Origin: Rotaria sp. Silwood1
Lineage: Eukaryota > Rotifera > Eurotatoria > Philodinida > Philodinidae
Length of the DNA stretch: 64,000 nucleotides
Assembly (NCBI GenBank): GCA_905250075.1
Contig: CAJNOP010000190.1
Span: 124,001 to 188,000 of the forward strand
Direction: 5' to 3'
Shown here: piece after piece, positions 37,203 through 59,881 of the stretch
Numbering within the stretch: position 1 is the stretch's first letter
How the letters are laid out: each line of letters starts with the position of its first letter
Position numbers and translations under genes: made by a program
Notes under the pieces: model-generated
Databases searched by the model: none
Told to the model about the DNA's origin: nothing
Seen by the model: the letters and a program-made list of their open reading frames with translations, nothing else

Positions 37203-39370
37203 TTAAATATGTCCTGTCATCTCCAGGACAACACTTGGTCGTTGTACATCTACCATTGGATTAAATCCAAATGTCATTAAATAATCACCAGATAAAGAGT
37301 TTTGAAAAATAATCGTCGAATTATCAGTACCTGGATAAATATTAATCTCTTGAATTGTATACGTTCTCATCGGATCAAGTCCATTTAATCGAATAACCCT
37401 ATTACTACCAGCTCGATAACGATTATTAATCAAATATGTAAACCAAAGTGCTTTGTCTTGATTTTCATTAACAAACATTAGTGATGCAATATCATGATCT
37501 TGTCTATATGGAGATACAAGTCGAAATAGATCACCATGCCAAATAATATTCTTTAAACGTGCATAATTATCAAGTACTTGTTGACTGAATATAAGTTCAT
37601 TTTCATCAAGTTTGCTAACAACAATATCATATCCTAATTTACCCATCATAGCTACATCTGTTCGAAATTTTAATGATTGTTTACCCCAATCAGTAACATG
37701 ATTACACATTGTAATAGCTGGAAAAAAGAATGAATAACTCCATTGAATGAATATACGTTCTAATCCATCAGTATTATCACTTGGCCAAAATTCCGTAAAA
37801 TATTGCAAAATACCATAATCAATTCGTCCACCACCACCTGAACATAACATTATTGATACAGAAGGATATTTTTTTCGAAGACGATCTAAAACACTATATA
37901 AACCATGAACATAATCAACATATAAATGAGATTGATGAGAATTTGTTGTAGAATAAGCATTATAGATGACAGCATTACAATCCCATTTAATATAAGCTAA
38001 TTTCGGATGTTCAGTAAATAATCGATCAACAACGTCGTAAACAAAATCTTGAACTGCTTGATTAGACATATCAAGTACAAGTTGATTACGAAAATAGTAT
38101 TCGGATCGATTCGGTAATTTAATAACCCAATCAGGATGATTTTCATAGAGTTCACTCTTAGGATTTACCATTTCCGGTTCTATCCAAATACCAAATTTAA
38201 TACCTATTGTTTCAGCTTCACTTATCAAATAACCAATACCATGTGGCAATTTTTTAACATTTTCTTGCCAATCACCTAAACCAGCACTATCATTATTTCT
38301 AGGATATTTATTACCAAACCAACCATCATCAAGAAGAAATAAATCGACACCTAATTTTTTACTATCTTTAATTAATGTAACTAATTTTTGTTCATCAAAA
38401 TCAAAAAGTGTTGTTTCCCAATTGTTAAGTAAAGTTAATCGATTACCTTCACCTTGTGGTATACGATATTTTCTTGCCCATCGATGCCAATTTCGACTAA
38501 CTAGACCTAAACCTTGACAAGAATAAGTAAAAAAAAAACTAGGTGTGATAAATTCTTTGTCTGGAACTAAAACATATTCTGATGCATACGGATTGATACC
38601 AGCAATAAGTCGTAAATTACGAAGTGAATCAATTTCGAATTGAATTTGATAATTACCTGACCATGCTAATGTACCGGCAAATACTTCACCATAATTCTCA
38701 TCATCATGATTTAAAGGTTGACGTAATGATAAAACAAATGATGGTGATTGAAATAGATCAGCTCGTGTTCCTAATTTCGTATCTAATATTTTAATACCTG
38801 CACTTAACTGAATTTCTTCCGGATTCATTTCTCGTGCCCAATCACCATGAAAATGTGTTAAATAATATTTATCAGTTGAACTAAAATATAGATTAGCTGA
38901 ACTGTATTTTTGTAAACGTACGGTATTCGATTCTGTATGTTTAATACTTGTCCATTGTTCAATAATATTTTCTTTATAATATGCTTTGTAATAGAGAATA
39001 ACTTCAAATGGATATACAGGATCTTTTAAATGAATTGTTGTTAATAATATTCCACGAGATTCATCAATTGTGTCTTGCTGATGAGAAATATATTTTAATT
39101 CTAATGATGGATTTCCATCAGCATGAACTACTTGTATAGCAGGTTCGAGTAAATTACGTGTACCACTTGATGTATAAGCAGAACTGTATAAACCAGTATA
39201 ATCACCATTCAATTGTTTAGCATCAAAACTTGGAATTGATGAATATTCTTCTCTATTACGAAGTCGTTTTCCAACATAAATTACTAATGGATCACGATTT
39301 TCATTTATCCGAATGACAAGTGCTATATATTTAGTTTCAACTGGTATATGAATCGGATCAATATGGTTCC
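37203..39370 (-). CDS. GH36 alpha-galactosidase, bacterial type (main exon, 721 residues plus an unresolved 5' exon)
   Basis: Hydrolyses terminal alpha-1,6-galactosides (raffinose-type oligosaccharides, galactomannan). It has an N-terminal beta-sandwich (LVIYVGKRLRNREEY, GDYTGLYSSAYTSSGTRN), then a TIM barrel: LGVDLFLLDDGWFGNKYPRN, FGIWIEPEMVNPKSELYENH, YIKWDCN with the catalytic nucleophile Asp (codon 37982-37980), CSGGGGRIDYGILQYFTEFW and PSDNTD with the acid/base Asp (codon 37778-37776), followed by IQWSYSFFFPAITMCNHVTD and FRTDVAMMGKLGYDI. The length matches bacterial GH36 enzymes, and the ending of the active-site block is typical of Bacteroidetes sequences. Transfer from bacteria is inferred. 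One apparent acceptor (ttcttag, at 39371-39377) precedes the exon, so at least one 5' intron exists; the start codon lies upstream and was not fixed. Confidence 0.93.
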
Positions 39371-40700
39371 CTAAGAAAAATTCATAGCAATGAATTCTTT
39401 ACTATATTTTCATCTCTCATAAACTTTGTCTTTATCAATATTTGAACCGATCAAAAGGTACGTCTTCTCTTGTTTTTAACTCACATATACTACTTAATTT
39501 ATGCATAAATATTTTTCGACACAGCATAGGGGCAGGATGATATGCTAGATACTTTACATTAACGAATAAGCAATGAATGAATTATATTTGTTTGTTTTAT
39601 GCAGATGCTCAGCTTCTGAATTATTTGACCTTCATTTACTAAATAGGTAAAAATGCCACATTGACAAGAGATTAACAAGAATATTTGTCAACTTATTTGT
39701 TTATTTCTATAGGCTAGATGCGTACCTTAAAGTTTTTAAGGAAAGAAATGATTTTTATAATGACCTAACGGTTGTTTTGAATTATTCGATGACCAGATCA
39801 ATAATCGCGGATGGTGACAGGGGGAAAATTGCCCTAGCATTTCTGTTATAAATTTGATGAATACGAGATTCTATATTAGCCGATTGAAATCTCTAAGGTG
39901 ACATTCGTGATTGTTTTCGATTAAGACGCATTAGAATATATTTAATACATGCAAATTGTTCTTTTTGAAGTACTAAAATATGGTAATACTCGAGTCATGT
40001 ATAAAATCGCTATGCGATAGTTTATCATATTGCAAAACGTTTTCTAGTTACATCAAACTGAACGAGAAAAAACGCTAAATTTAGTTACCACACATTGTTC
40101 AATAGTTGACTATGTTTGTAAAATTTGTTTTATAAAATAAGAATTATATTTATTATTCCAGATAAGGATAAATTTAAGAGAATCATGATTGGATCATTGT
40201 TAACGTGCAATAAAGATATTGAAACGAAGGGTGGCAGGATACGATGGTTGCAGAAATAGAACAATTATGTTATTTTCTAATTTATTTTTTTTCCAATGAA
40301 TTTTACCAATTTTCTACTGTTCAAAAATATTACTCATGAAAGTAAAACCAGTACAGTTTTATAGGTTTATAATTATTAAAAATCTATAAATTTGCTCGTA
40401 TCATATGATATGATAATATATCTTATGTCACTCAAATGTTTATGAAAGATAACCAACATATAAATGATAAAATTTTGCAAATGTTTATAATTAAACAAGC
40501 TTATATGCATTAAATTAATGAATTTAAAAGACTAGAAAATTCGATTGATTTTCTAGTTTTTTTTTTATTATATAACGCGACTAAATCTTGTAAAATCTAT
40601 AATCAAACTTTAATTATGTTTATCAAAATATTGAATAAAACCTAGAAAGTATTGATGTCTTGATTAAAATACAAAAACAAAGAATATATTTTGTTCAAAC

Positions 40701-40933
40701 CAGAGATGGACAAAGTCGCACCGCGCCTCCCCGCGCTTCCCCGCGCCGTTGCTCACGCCTACGCTACACTAGTCTGAGCTTCGATGAGCGCATGCTTAGA
40801 GCATCCCTGTATTCGGTGGAGTTTGAGAAACTGATTGGTAGAGCAAAGAGAAAGAGAGATGTGCGTAGCGCCTAGGCGCGAGCAGTGGCGCGGGGAGGCG
40901 CGGGGAGGCGCGGTACGATTTTGTCCATCTCTG
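40701..40933. mobile_element. hAT MITE family B, copy 1
   Basis: 233 bp, termini CAGAGATGGACAAAGTCGCA and the complement of CAGAGATGGACAAAATCGTA, with a perfect 8-bp duplication gttcaaac (40693-40700 and 40934-40941). The ends hold repeated ccgcgcctcccc-type motifs (tandemly amplified on both sides) around a unique core beginning gttgctcacgcctacgctac. The core is nearly identical to that of the copy at 49310. Confidence 0.92.
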
Positions 40934-41035
40934 GTTCAAACACTGTATTTGAAAACTAATAAGATGCATTTCGATAAAAATTAATTAATACAGACATTAT
41001 TATGATGATTTTTTTCTTCAATATAATGTACTCAA

Positions 41036-41213
41036 TAGCGGCGTAACCAGAGTTTTGGCGATGGTAGGGCTCAGCAACGCTTAAATATCCGGTGGTATGG
41101 CTCAGGTTACTCAGGTCTGTGGGGTGGTAGGGCTTGTGAAAGGATTCAGCTGACGATGCTAACACCGGTGGTAGGGCTGAGCCCCTCCTGGCCCTACCTT
41201 GGTTACGCCACTA
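41036..41213. mobile_element. hAT MITE, Tip100-like termini
   Basis: 178 bp with inverted ends TAGCGGCGTAACCAGAGTTT and TAGTGGCGTAACCAAGGTAG, recalling the CAGTGGCGTAxC termini of Tip100-type hAT elements. The flanks gtactcaa (41028-41035) and atactcaa (41214-41221) match at 7 of 8 positions. The inside repeats ggtggtagggct-type words in direct and inverted orientation. Confidence 0.8.
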
Positions 41214-41618
41214 ATACTCAATCTTCTATATGAGATCAATAATTGATTAAGATTATTCGAAGTTCTTTTATATTTCATATGTTAACTTTTCAATATTGTC
41301 TATAGATGCCGTTAGTAAACGTTGATTATATTTTCCCACAGCTTCCTTGTGAACTGATCGGTCAAAATTTTTTTGCCTTTCCTGTGTTTGACAATCAGTC
41401 TGACTGACTTATTTCTTCTGTATTGTAAACAAACAATAAGCAACAAAAAAAAAAAAAAAAAAAAAAGAAAAAAGAAAAGAAAAGGATGATCCATCTTGTC
41501 GTGAGAATTTTCGGTGTATTTACGCATTAGTGTACGTGAGTGCGTGTGTATATATATGTGAATGGATTGTTGTTCTCATTAAATATTATTCTATTAATAA
41601 AAAAAAAACAACAAAATT

Positions 41619-51811
<10,193 letters not shown>

Positions 51812-54514
51812 TGATCTTATATTGAGAATGATAGAGACAAGAGGATTACTATGTATTCTTTTTTTTTTCTCTTGTCGGTCAGATTCATTCATTGCGAACT
51901 AATGAACTTCTTTTTTTTTTCTTCTTCATCTCTCTTTTTTTTTTTGTATTATCTTATTTGGCGTGCAATTTTTTACTTCCTTTTTTTTTTTGCTGTGTGG
52001 TGACCCATTTTTTGGTGCCTTTTTCTATTTCTTTGTGCACACATATATGATACTGAATTTCTTTTTTTTCCGTTGCACCTGTTATCATCATTATTATTAT
52101 TATTATTATTGCTGAATCTGTAGTGAGTGCATGAACGAGTGTATGAGAAAAGCCGTTATTGACTTTTTCTTTTTTTTTTTGTTCTTACTTTTGTCAAGGA
52201 ATTATCTTCTGCTTAATATGTGCTTGTTATCGATTCAATCATTAATGCTAAATGTACAGACATTTTGAAATTTATATAGTTTCATTAAAAGTTAAAAAAA
52301 TCATGAATATTCTTGAAATTTAGTTAGTTAATCAAAAGATTATTTCAGAATGTCATTATTATTTAATATCTATACAAGACCACCTATAGAAATGCCAAGA
52401 ATAAAAACGTGCTGATCATATCAAATTTTATGATAGATAGACGACAGGCAAATGTCAAGGTCGATTGTGTAAAGTTTTGATAAAAAGTTGTGTTGTTAAG
52501 ACGTAATAATCATTATTATGAGATTTGTTTTTGTATAAACAATAACTAGAAAATTTTAATGATGTTTGAAATTTTTCAAAAAGATATTCATCATAAATTT
52601 AATTTCAAGGTGTCGGAAATAGAAAAAATTAAAGCGGAATTCCTTTATATGGTTAGATAGAGCGTAACGAGTTGAACAAGTATATATATGTTTTCAATGA
52701 GTTTCTAGAGAAAAATTGCAGCTTTTTTTCTCTATGACTTAATTTTTTTCAAAAAGAAGAAAAAGGCCAATGTTCGATACGTGCCAAACTGGCAATTTTT
52801 TCTTCCCTCTAAATTTAAAAACTGTTTGTTTCACACTCAGTGTGAAAAAAACAACGGACTTTAGAAAAGTCATTTATAAATAATTTTCCTAGAGTCAGTT
52901 TCTTATTATGAATCTAATACAAACAGTTTTGAAATTTGAAAGATAGAAAAAACATATTGACAATATACCGGTTATCGAAAATCGACGTTTTTTTTTTCGA
53001 GGAAAAGTAAGTCATCGGAAAAAAACAAAAATTTTTTTTACTCTAATACTTATTTCAATAAAATTAAAACATAGATAGACTTGATAAACTCGTTACACTC
53101 TATGTAACCGTATAAAACTATTTTTACATTTTCAGCACGTTATATATAAAGTTGTGACATGAGATTCTATCAATAATGGCAATTGGCTTTTACATGAATT
53201 AGTCTTGTTGAAGAAATAAATGATTCTAATCATTGTAAAACTAGACTTTTTAACGATTGTTTTGACAATAAAAATATAGAAAATTCTTCTTTTTTTTAAC
53301 GAATAAACAATGACTGCAGGATTTATCCAAAAGAATCATACGATTTTTAGTAGAAATGATTTATCCTCTCTGACAAATTCAAGAAAATGTACTTTCTTGA
53401 TAGAATAGCAAATATCATTTATGCTTATTTATGTTATGGCAAGTACATCATTCACAGAGACAAAGTTTTCAAACATTGTTACCTTAAGAATCATTAATCT
53501 AAATGACACAAGCAGATATTCATCAATTTTATTTTCTTATCTTAAATAGAATGTCAAGCTCAAAAATAAGGTTTTTTTCAGGAGATATCAAATACTCTTA
53601 AGAAGAAAATACTTTATCCATTTCTACATTCTCAAAGAGATGTGAAAATATGACTTAAGCAGATATTTTTCATTTTTCCATTTTTTAACAAAAATGAATT
53701 AAAGCATTTCTCTTTAAAAATAACGATTTTTTGCTTGAATTAAATGAGGATTATATGTTTATATTCTTTCTTTGCACTTCCTCTTGGAACGTATTAACTT
53801 CATGTGAAATGAAGCATTTGTTCGTTAACCTGTCATATATCTTCCTTGAATGATTCTATTGTCTATTGCTGTTGAAATTTTTTATCATCAGGATTTACAT
53901 GTTGTTAACAAAAGTGCATGTTAAACAGATATTTTCATGTTCATTCACAATAAGACATTAACAAATCTTAATGTAAACGAAAATATTAAATTTTTCATTT
54001 GATTGATAAATTTAACGTTGAAAATACTATTTTTCTTAAATCTAGAGAATTGCATCGCAATCGAAAAAGTTTTTTTAACCTAATCAACGATTTATGAGTC
54101 ATTCCATTATTTCAATTTATTAAAAAAATTTCTCAAAGTTTGGATCCGACAAGTCCAAGTGTGAAGACAGTTTTATTTTTGACTACAAAAAAAAACCTAT
54201 TATCTATTTATAGGCATACAGTTTGATACAGCAAAAGTTTCCTTACAATATATACAGAGCGAATGATGTCATAACTTATAATTCTTTGATCGGGACTAGA
54301 AAAATTTTCTAAATTCGGTACAACTGTCTATGTATGTTAAATAGAATATCGAAAGACGTATTTTATAAGAACAATAAATAGTAAGAATTTATTTCACCTA
54401 AATTAACAATGAATAATATTGAAAATATAACTTTTTTATTTAATTTACAAAAAAAAAAAAAAAAAAGTTTATAATTAAATAAATATAAATTTAATTATTG
54501 TATTTTTTTTAAAA
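51812..54514. other. Interval between convergent MRCK and GPCR genes
   Basis: The MRCK 3' flank is T-rich with a (tta)n microsatellite at 52087-52110. An inverted-repeat element occupies 52641-53121. The remainder is AT-rich with no supportable gene. Confidence 0.45.
52641..53121. mobile_element. Inverted-repeat element (MITE-like)
   Basis: The left arm ttatatggttagatagagcg-taacgagttgaacaag faces the right arm, whose complement reads ttatacggttacatagagtg-taacgagtttatcaag. The arms are about 55-60 bp, with weaker pairing continuing inward. The interior of about 370 bp is non-coding. No target duplication could be fixed. Confidence 0.6.
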
Positions 54515-55939
54515 TTAAAGACCAATTGTTTCTTGTAATAATGGTGTTGTTACTGATGGTGTTTTTGGATATTGTTGTCCATAATTAGAAAAATGAAATG
54601 GTGAATCACATAATCTTATAACATTTGTTGAAGAATTAAATGATGTTGAATGTATTGGTGAAGATGTTGTTTCAGAATTTAATATAAAATTATTTCGTAA
54701 ATTATCATTTATAATTATATTTCGTTGTTGATTATTATCATTTTCTTTTATTAATCTTTGATTATTTGTTATATATATATGATTTTCGTTGTATTTTTTT
54801 CTTGTTTGTTGTAATATTTGTTCATTTGATATTGTTCGACAACAATATATATTTAAACATTCAATACGAAATAATTGTCCAAATACACAAAATGGTAAAA
54901 AATTTGTTGCTGCATTTATAATTGCAATTAAATTTGCAATAGTATGAAAACGTCTTATACTTGAACTTGATGATGAATCAAAAAAAATTTTTATTGTAAA
55001 TTCAAATGACCATAATATCCAAATAACTATTGTTGGACTTCGACATATAAGTAATGTTAATACCATAGCAATAACAATAATTGTTACTGAATATTTTGAT
55101 CGAAATGAACGTTGATGATGATTTGTTTTAATTGTATAATGTTTTTTTAATAGTTTTGTACGAGATTTAACATGATGTAATGTACGAATTAATTGTAAAT
55201 TAAAACAAACAATTGTTATTGTTGGTAATATATAAACAAATATAGCATTAAAAAAACAATAAGCCCAACGATAAATTCTTCGTTTAGCTAAATCACTATA
55301 ACCTTTTGTAATAAGTATACTTTTTCTTTGAATATCTATATCTAATAATGATAAAGATTCATTATCTAAATCAATTATTGGATAAAAATTTGGTGTTTGA
55401 ACAACTTCATATTCAAAAAATAATGGAATTGAATAAAGAAATGCTATAATAAATAATGTTCGTGATATAAATTTTGCTCGATATAATGTACAAAATGTTT
55501 TACCATACATTGGATAACAAATTAATAACCAACGATCCATTGTTACTGCAGTTGATATCCATAATGATAATACACGACTACCAGCAGCTAATCCACCAAA
55601 TATTATTTCAATATATCGTAAAAATATCATTATTGATGTATGTCGACAAGTTTTAACAATAAATTCAATCATTTGTATCATCATTATTGATATACATGTA
55701 ATCATATCTGATAAAGATAAACCAGTTAAATAAACAAATGTTGATAATTGACTACTTAAACGATGTAAAACAATAACCGACATTAAATTACTAATTGAAC
55801 CAAATATAGCAAATATAAAACTTGCAATTGATATCCAATAAGTAACAGGATCTGACGGTGATCTATTAATATTATGCCACATATCATCGATTTCATCTTG
55901 AGCCAACGTTAAATTATCTGATGATGATAAATTATTCAT
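54515..55939 (-). CDS. Rhodopsin-like GPCR, FMRFamide-receptor-like (474 aa)
   Basis: A class A seven-helix receptor of the plasma membrane, probably for a neuropeptide. Single exon. The extracellular N terminus carries N-glycosylation sequons (NLSS, NLTL, NRSP). TM1 contains GSISNLMSVIVL; TM2 LTGLSLSDMITC (the conserved L-S-x-x-D); a Cys at the top of TM3 (KTCRHT); the TM3 end reads VTMDRWLLICYPM, with DRW in place of DRY; TM6 is followed by CRSPTIVIWILW in place of CWxP. The TM7 region ends NAATNFLPFCVFGQLFR, matching the NFLLYCLFGxxFR of FMRFamide-type and bdelloid orphan receptors (N-P-x-x-Y replaced by N-F-L-P-F). The C-terminal tail is long and Asn/Ser/Thr-rich. The altered TM6 and DRY motifs are unusual. 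The ligand is unknown. Confidence 0.85.
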   Translation of the reverse strand: MNNLSSSDNLTLAQDEIDDMWHNINRSPSDPVTYWISIASFIFAIFGSISNLMSVIVLHRLSSQLSTFVYLTGLSLSDMITCISIMMIQMIEFIVKTCRHTSIMIFLRYIEIIFGGLAAGSRVLSLWISTAVTMDRWLLICYPMYGKTFCTLYRAKFISRTLFIIAFLYSIPLFFEYEVVQTPNFYPIIDLDNESLSLLDIDIQRKSILITKGYSDLAKRRIYRWAYCFFNAIFVYILPTITIVCFNLQLIRTLHHVKSRTKLLKKHYTIKTNHHQRSFRSKYSVTIIVIAMVLTLLICRSPTIVIWILWSFEFTIKIFFDSSSSSSIRRFHTIANLIAIINAATNFLPFCVFGQLFRIECLNIYCCRTISNEQILQQTRKKYNENHIYITNNQRLIKENDNNQQRNIIINDNLRNNFILNSETTSSPIHSTSFNSSTNVIRLCDSPFHFSNYGQQYPKTPSVTTPLLQETIGL

Positions 55940-58900
55940 CTAAAATTCAAAATATTTTTCATCGTTTCAATTCTATAATAAAAAAAAAAAACAAAAACAT
56001 GCTACATATCTAGACAATTAGAAATGATCTTATTTTGCTATAAGTACATATTGTTTTTTTTTTCTTAATCATCTTAGATCATAAAGAGAAAAGTCATGTT
56101 CTAAGTTTATGCGATCATATCTTCGGTCATGTGGTTTTAACCGTTGATTGTATCAGGATATTAAACCTTCAGAATTACATAATTATATTACAATACTCGA
56201 AGCAAAATTCTGATCGCATCACTAAAGGTATTCATAGAATATTTCATTAATAGAACATTCGCTCTTATGTATTATAAGTTATATCTATTATAGATATCAT
56301 TGGTTAAATGAAAATTTCTCTAGTCAAAAGAGAATTCTCATAATCTTAAAGGGAAGCTCAATTTGAAATACTAGTCATAAGAAATAGTAGCAACTTAATA
56401 TTGATAACTTTTTTCTTTGATTCTACAGGCGTAATTTTCTTTTGATGTTTAATATGGAAAAAAAAGAAAAAAAGTATCGTGTATAGTCGTCTTATAGTGT
56501 TACTTCCTTTAGTTATGCACTCATGCATAAACAAAATTACTTTCTATTTGACAAAGAGGAAAGACGTAGTTTCATGTTGATTGCATCCACTTTCTTACTA
56601 AATATGGATTAAAAAAAAAGCTTAAGCTTATGCAAAAAAAAGAAAAAAACTGTAAGACTCATTTAGAGTCAGACTGGCCCTATCTTAAAATATTATGATT
56701 TTTTTAGTATGTAAAAAAAAAAACGTCAAGGAGTTGAAAATGAAGAATAATAAAATTTTTGATTAGAAATGTTATAGATATTTAACATTTCTAATGAAAA
56801 GATGAATAAGATTCATGTTTTAAAGGTTAACATCATTATAACTACATATTTGACTATAATCTATTTGTAATCATATATAGTGTTTACCTTTTTTTTTGAG
56901 AAAAAAAAAAAATATATTCTCAGTTGGAATCCTAAAGAACAAATAGTTGTTCTATAGTTTCTTGATGCATAAGTCAAAGTGCTTTTTAATAATGATAAGA
57001 AGAAAAAAAAAAAAAGCTACTTCAATTATTTTATCAAATACTACTTATTAGATTTTTATTACTAAAGCTCAACAAAAGATAAATATTCGTGATTGATTTA
57101 TAAATCCTCTTATAAAAAAAAGTCCAAATTAATTATGTTTATTTTCATGTCTTGGTATGTTAGTCCTTCACAGCTATTTTATAAGTCGATACTATTACAC
57201 ATATATTCTCTATCTAAAATTTATTATATTGAAACTCCTACGCACATCAACATATATTCTAATATGCCTAAGGCTCATATTTTAATTTTAATGAAATAAA
57301 GTCTTCAAAAAATAGAAAAAAAAAAAAAAAAGTTGAAGTCTATTGAACTAAAAATAATTACATACGTAAAAGAACATGATCATTCGCATCAATAAATAAT
57401 CTCAAAATATTTAGCATCAGAAGAAAAAGGCATGGCTAGAAGTTTTTATTAATAAGCAAAATTAATCTGCCGGTCATGTTGATCTGTATTTTTAAAGTGA
57501 CAAAGTAATGAATTGAAATGTATGTTTGACATACCAATAAAGAGGAAAAAAAAATACATAGACACATATATATAGAAAACTTATTATATCAAATATTTAT
57601 CAAAATAACATTTCTAGTTAGATCAAAGAAATAATATTTTCTCATCATAATCATAAGACTTAACAAGTGAGGTGCGTCATTCTCTTTTTTTTTCTGTTTT
57701 CTTTTTAGTGATTATAATTGTTGTCTATCCCCGGAAGTAATGTTTTGTCTTTTCTTTCTTTGCAGCTAGTTTTTTTTTTTTCCATAGTACTGACGATGGC
57801 AATTGTTTTTCATCGTTACTAATGAGCTCCTTATTACTATCGCTCGATATGATTAACTCTCTTTTTTTAACCCGTCGAGTGTGCTCGGTTTTTTTTTTTC
57901 TTTTTATTAAAAAATACAAAAAAAGAAAAACGTAATCCCGATGAGAATTGATAGAGTTCAAACAACAACGCAATAAACAATAATTGAAAGTATATATTAT
58001 GCATCTGATCAGTACTGAAATATTAACAGGAAGAATGTAGGAGTTCACTTTTAAAGATCGCGTGATTAGAATAACTGTTATCATTGATTATGTACAAAAG
58101 AAAATGTCGAAAAAAATCAACTTAATTATTGTTGAAATGTCGAGAAATATAAATTTGTATCAATAGAAGAAAAGAAAACGAAGTGTAATGTAAATAATAT
58201 TGATGAATATAATATTAGTATATATATGAAGAAAATATTTTCTTATAAAAAAAAAAAAACGAACAACAAACGCAAAATAGATTGTTCAAAGAATATAAAA
58301 TATGACCTAAATGAAAAAGAAAAAGTAGAGTGTGACATACACAAAACATTTTGCAATTAGATTGAGATAATTCTATAGATTTCTTATGATTATAGTCTTT
58401 TGTATGTGTATATTTTTGCTTTAGAGCCTATGTAATACGATCTGCATGAGGTATCAAATTATATGGGGTGTCTTTGACTTTCTCTTCAGGATATTTCAAC
58501 AAAAATAATATAGGTTATTGATGTTTTGAAATGTTCTAATTAATTTCAAGGATGGTTAAAATTAAGTTCAACTTTATTTGGCAATCTATAGAACACAGTT
58601 TGTAATCATGTTTTTGTTGATTGTATGTCAACGACACGAGTTTAAATAAAGCCTTTCCTCACGTATATATATATATATTATCAATAAAATAAGAAAACAA
58701 GCAGGTTCTGTTCTATGGAAATGATCTCTCCATCTACTTCATATTGACTTGATTAATTTAAAGGGCATATTTTTTTTTTGCATCTTCTCATTTTATTTCG
58801 ATTATAAAATTGTTTCTACAAAAAAAAATTTCTTAACAATAATTTAAACTTAGAAGAATGTAAAAAAACACAACAAGTGAGAATAAGTTATTTTTCGAAG

Positions 58901-59881
58901 ACGTTAATAAAAAAAAAAAAGATTAATAAAACGTCATCAATAATGATGGTATACAACGTTATACAGATATGTCTGGAAAAACAAAGAGAACGTTGATGTT
59001 TTCTAATCATGTCTTCGTTCTATATTGATGTTGTTTTGGTGATATCTTTGCCATTTTTTTTTTGATGATGAGAACATAGATCATCAATCTGTGCCCTTCT
59101 ATATGCACTATTTTTGTCAAGGACAAGTCAATAGTATTTACAAGTTTTTTTTTGTTTTTGTTTCTTATTTAAATTTCAATGATGGTAAGGATTGTCTAAT
59201 AATGATTTGTCATTTGAAAACTTTTCAATCATAATAATGGCTTCTTTTTTTTTTTGCAATTAATTAGTATGTTTTCTTTTTCCGCCATGTACTCATTTAT
59301 AATTCTACATATATATGATATCTTTAGTACTATCATTAAAAATAGAAATATTCTTGTGCTTACAGCTGTTACTATCTGATTATTTGTTACATCTATTTTT
59401 CTCATATTTTTGAAAAAAAAAAAGTACCATTAGCAAATTGAGGATGACAAACGCAAAATAATAAGTACTCATCAATATCGCGTAAGGTGTTTGTTTTTGT
59501 TGGTATTTTTTCTGTCGAGTACTGATGATTGTTTTTCTCGGAAAAATCCATAAACCGCAGGACACGTTCTCATTTGAGGAAGGAAGCAATATGGTTAGTG
59601 TATTCGAGAAGAGAAAATAATATGTTCCACTCATTTCTGTCTCTTTCTCCCTTTCGTTTCTCATGCCGATGGCACATTTGTTTGATAATGATATACCATC
59701 ATCATCATCAAAAAAAAAAGTGCGATGTGTTAATGTGAAGGTTATATTTATCTAGATCTTTATTTGTGTTTTAAACATTGGTTTTATAAATTCATAAAAG
59801 TTTTTTTATCTGCTATTATTTTAATTTTGTTTTTGAATTATCAGATTTTTGTTTTCAACAATCTTATTTTTGTATTGGATA
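55940..59881. other. 3.9-kb gene-free interval
   Basis: Strongly AT-rich with numerous A10-16 and T8-13 tracts. Open frames here (such as 57725-58084 minus) are lysine/phenylalanine-rich products of those tracts and are not supported as genes. It presumably contains upstream sequence of the GPCR and of the 59882 gene. Confidence 0.45.

Larger units (their letters stand above)
39371..41618. other. Interval between divergent GH36 and MRCK genes
   Basis: Should contain the first exon of the GH36 gene (one candidate is an ATG at about 39503 on the minus strand, MHKLSSICELKTREDV, unsupported) and both promoters. It also contains two hAT MITEs (40701-40933 and 41036-41213) and a poly-A tract at 41444-41466. 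No other gene is seen. Confidence 0.4.

Noticed and set aside
40527..40556. Hairpin actagaaaa...ttttctagt followed by a T run, like a bacterial terminator
   Set aside because: The region is eukaryotic with no adjacent gene end in that orientation; short AT stems with T runs are common here.
55474..55656. Plus-strand frame across the GPCR gene
   Set aside because: Antisense shadow of the receptor; the minus frame carries seven-helix motifs.
57725..58084. 119-codon minus-strand open frame in the GPCR upstream region
   Set aside because: Composition is dominated by Lys/Phe from poly-A/T tracts, with no domain, no splice-supported neighbours and no family resemblance.
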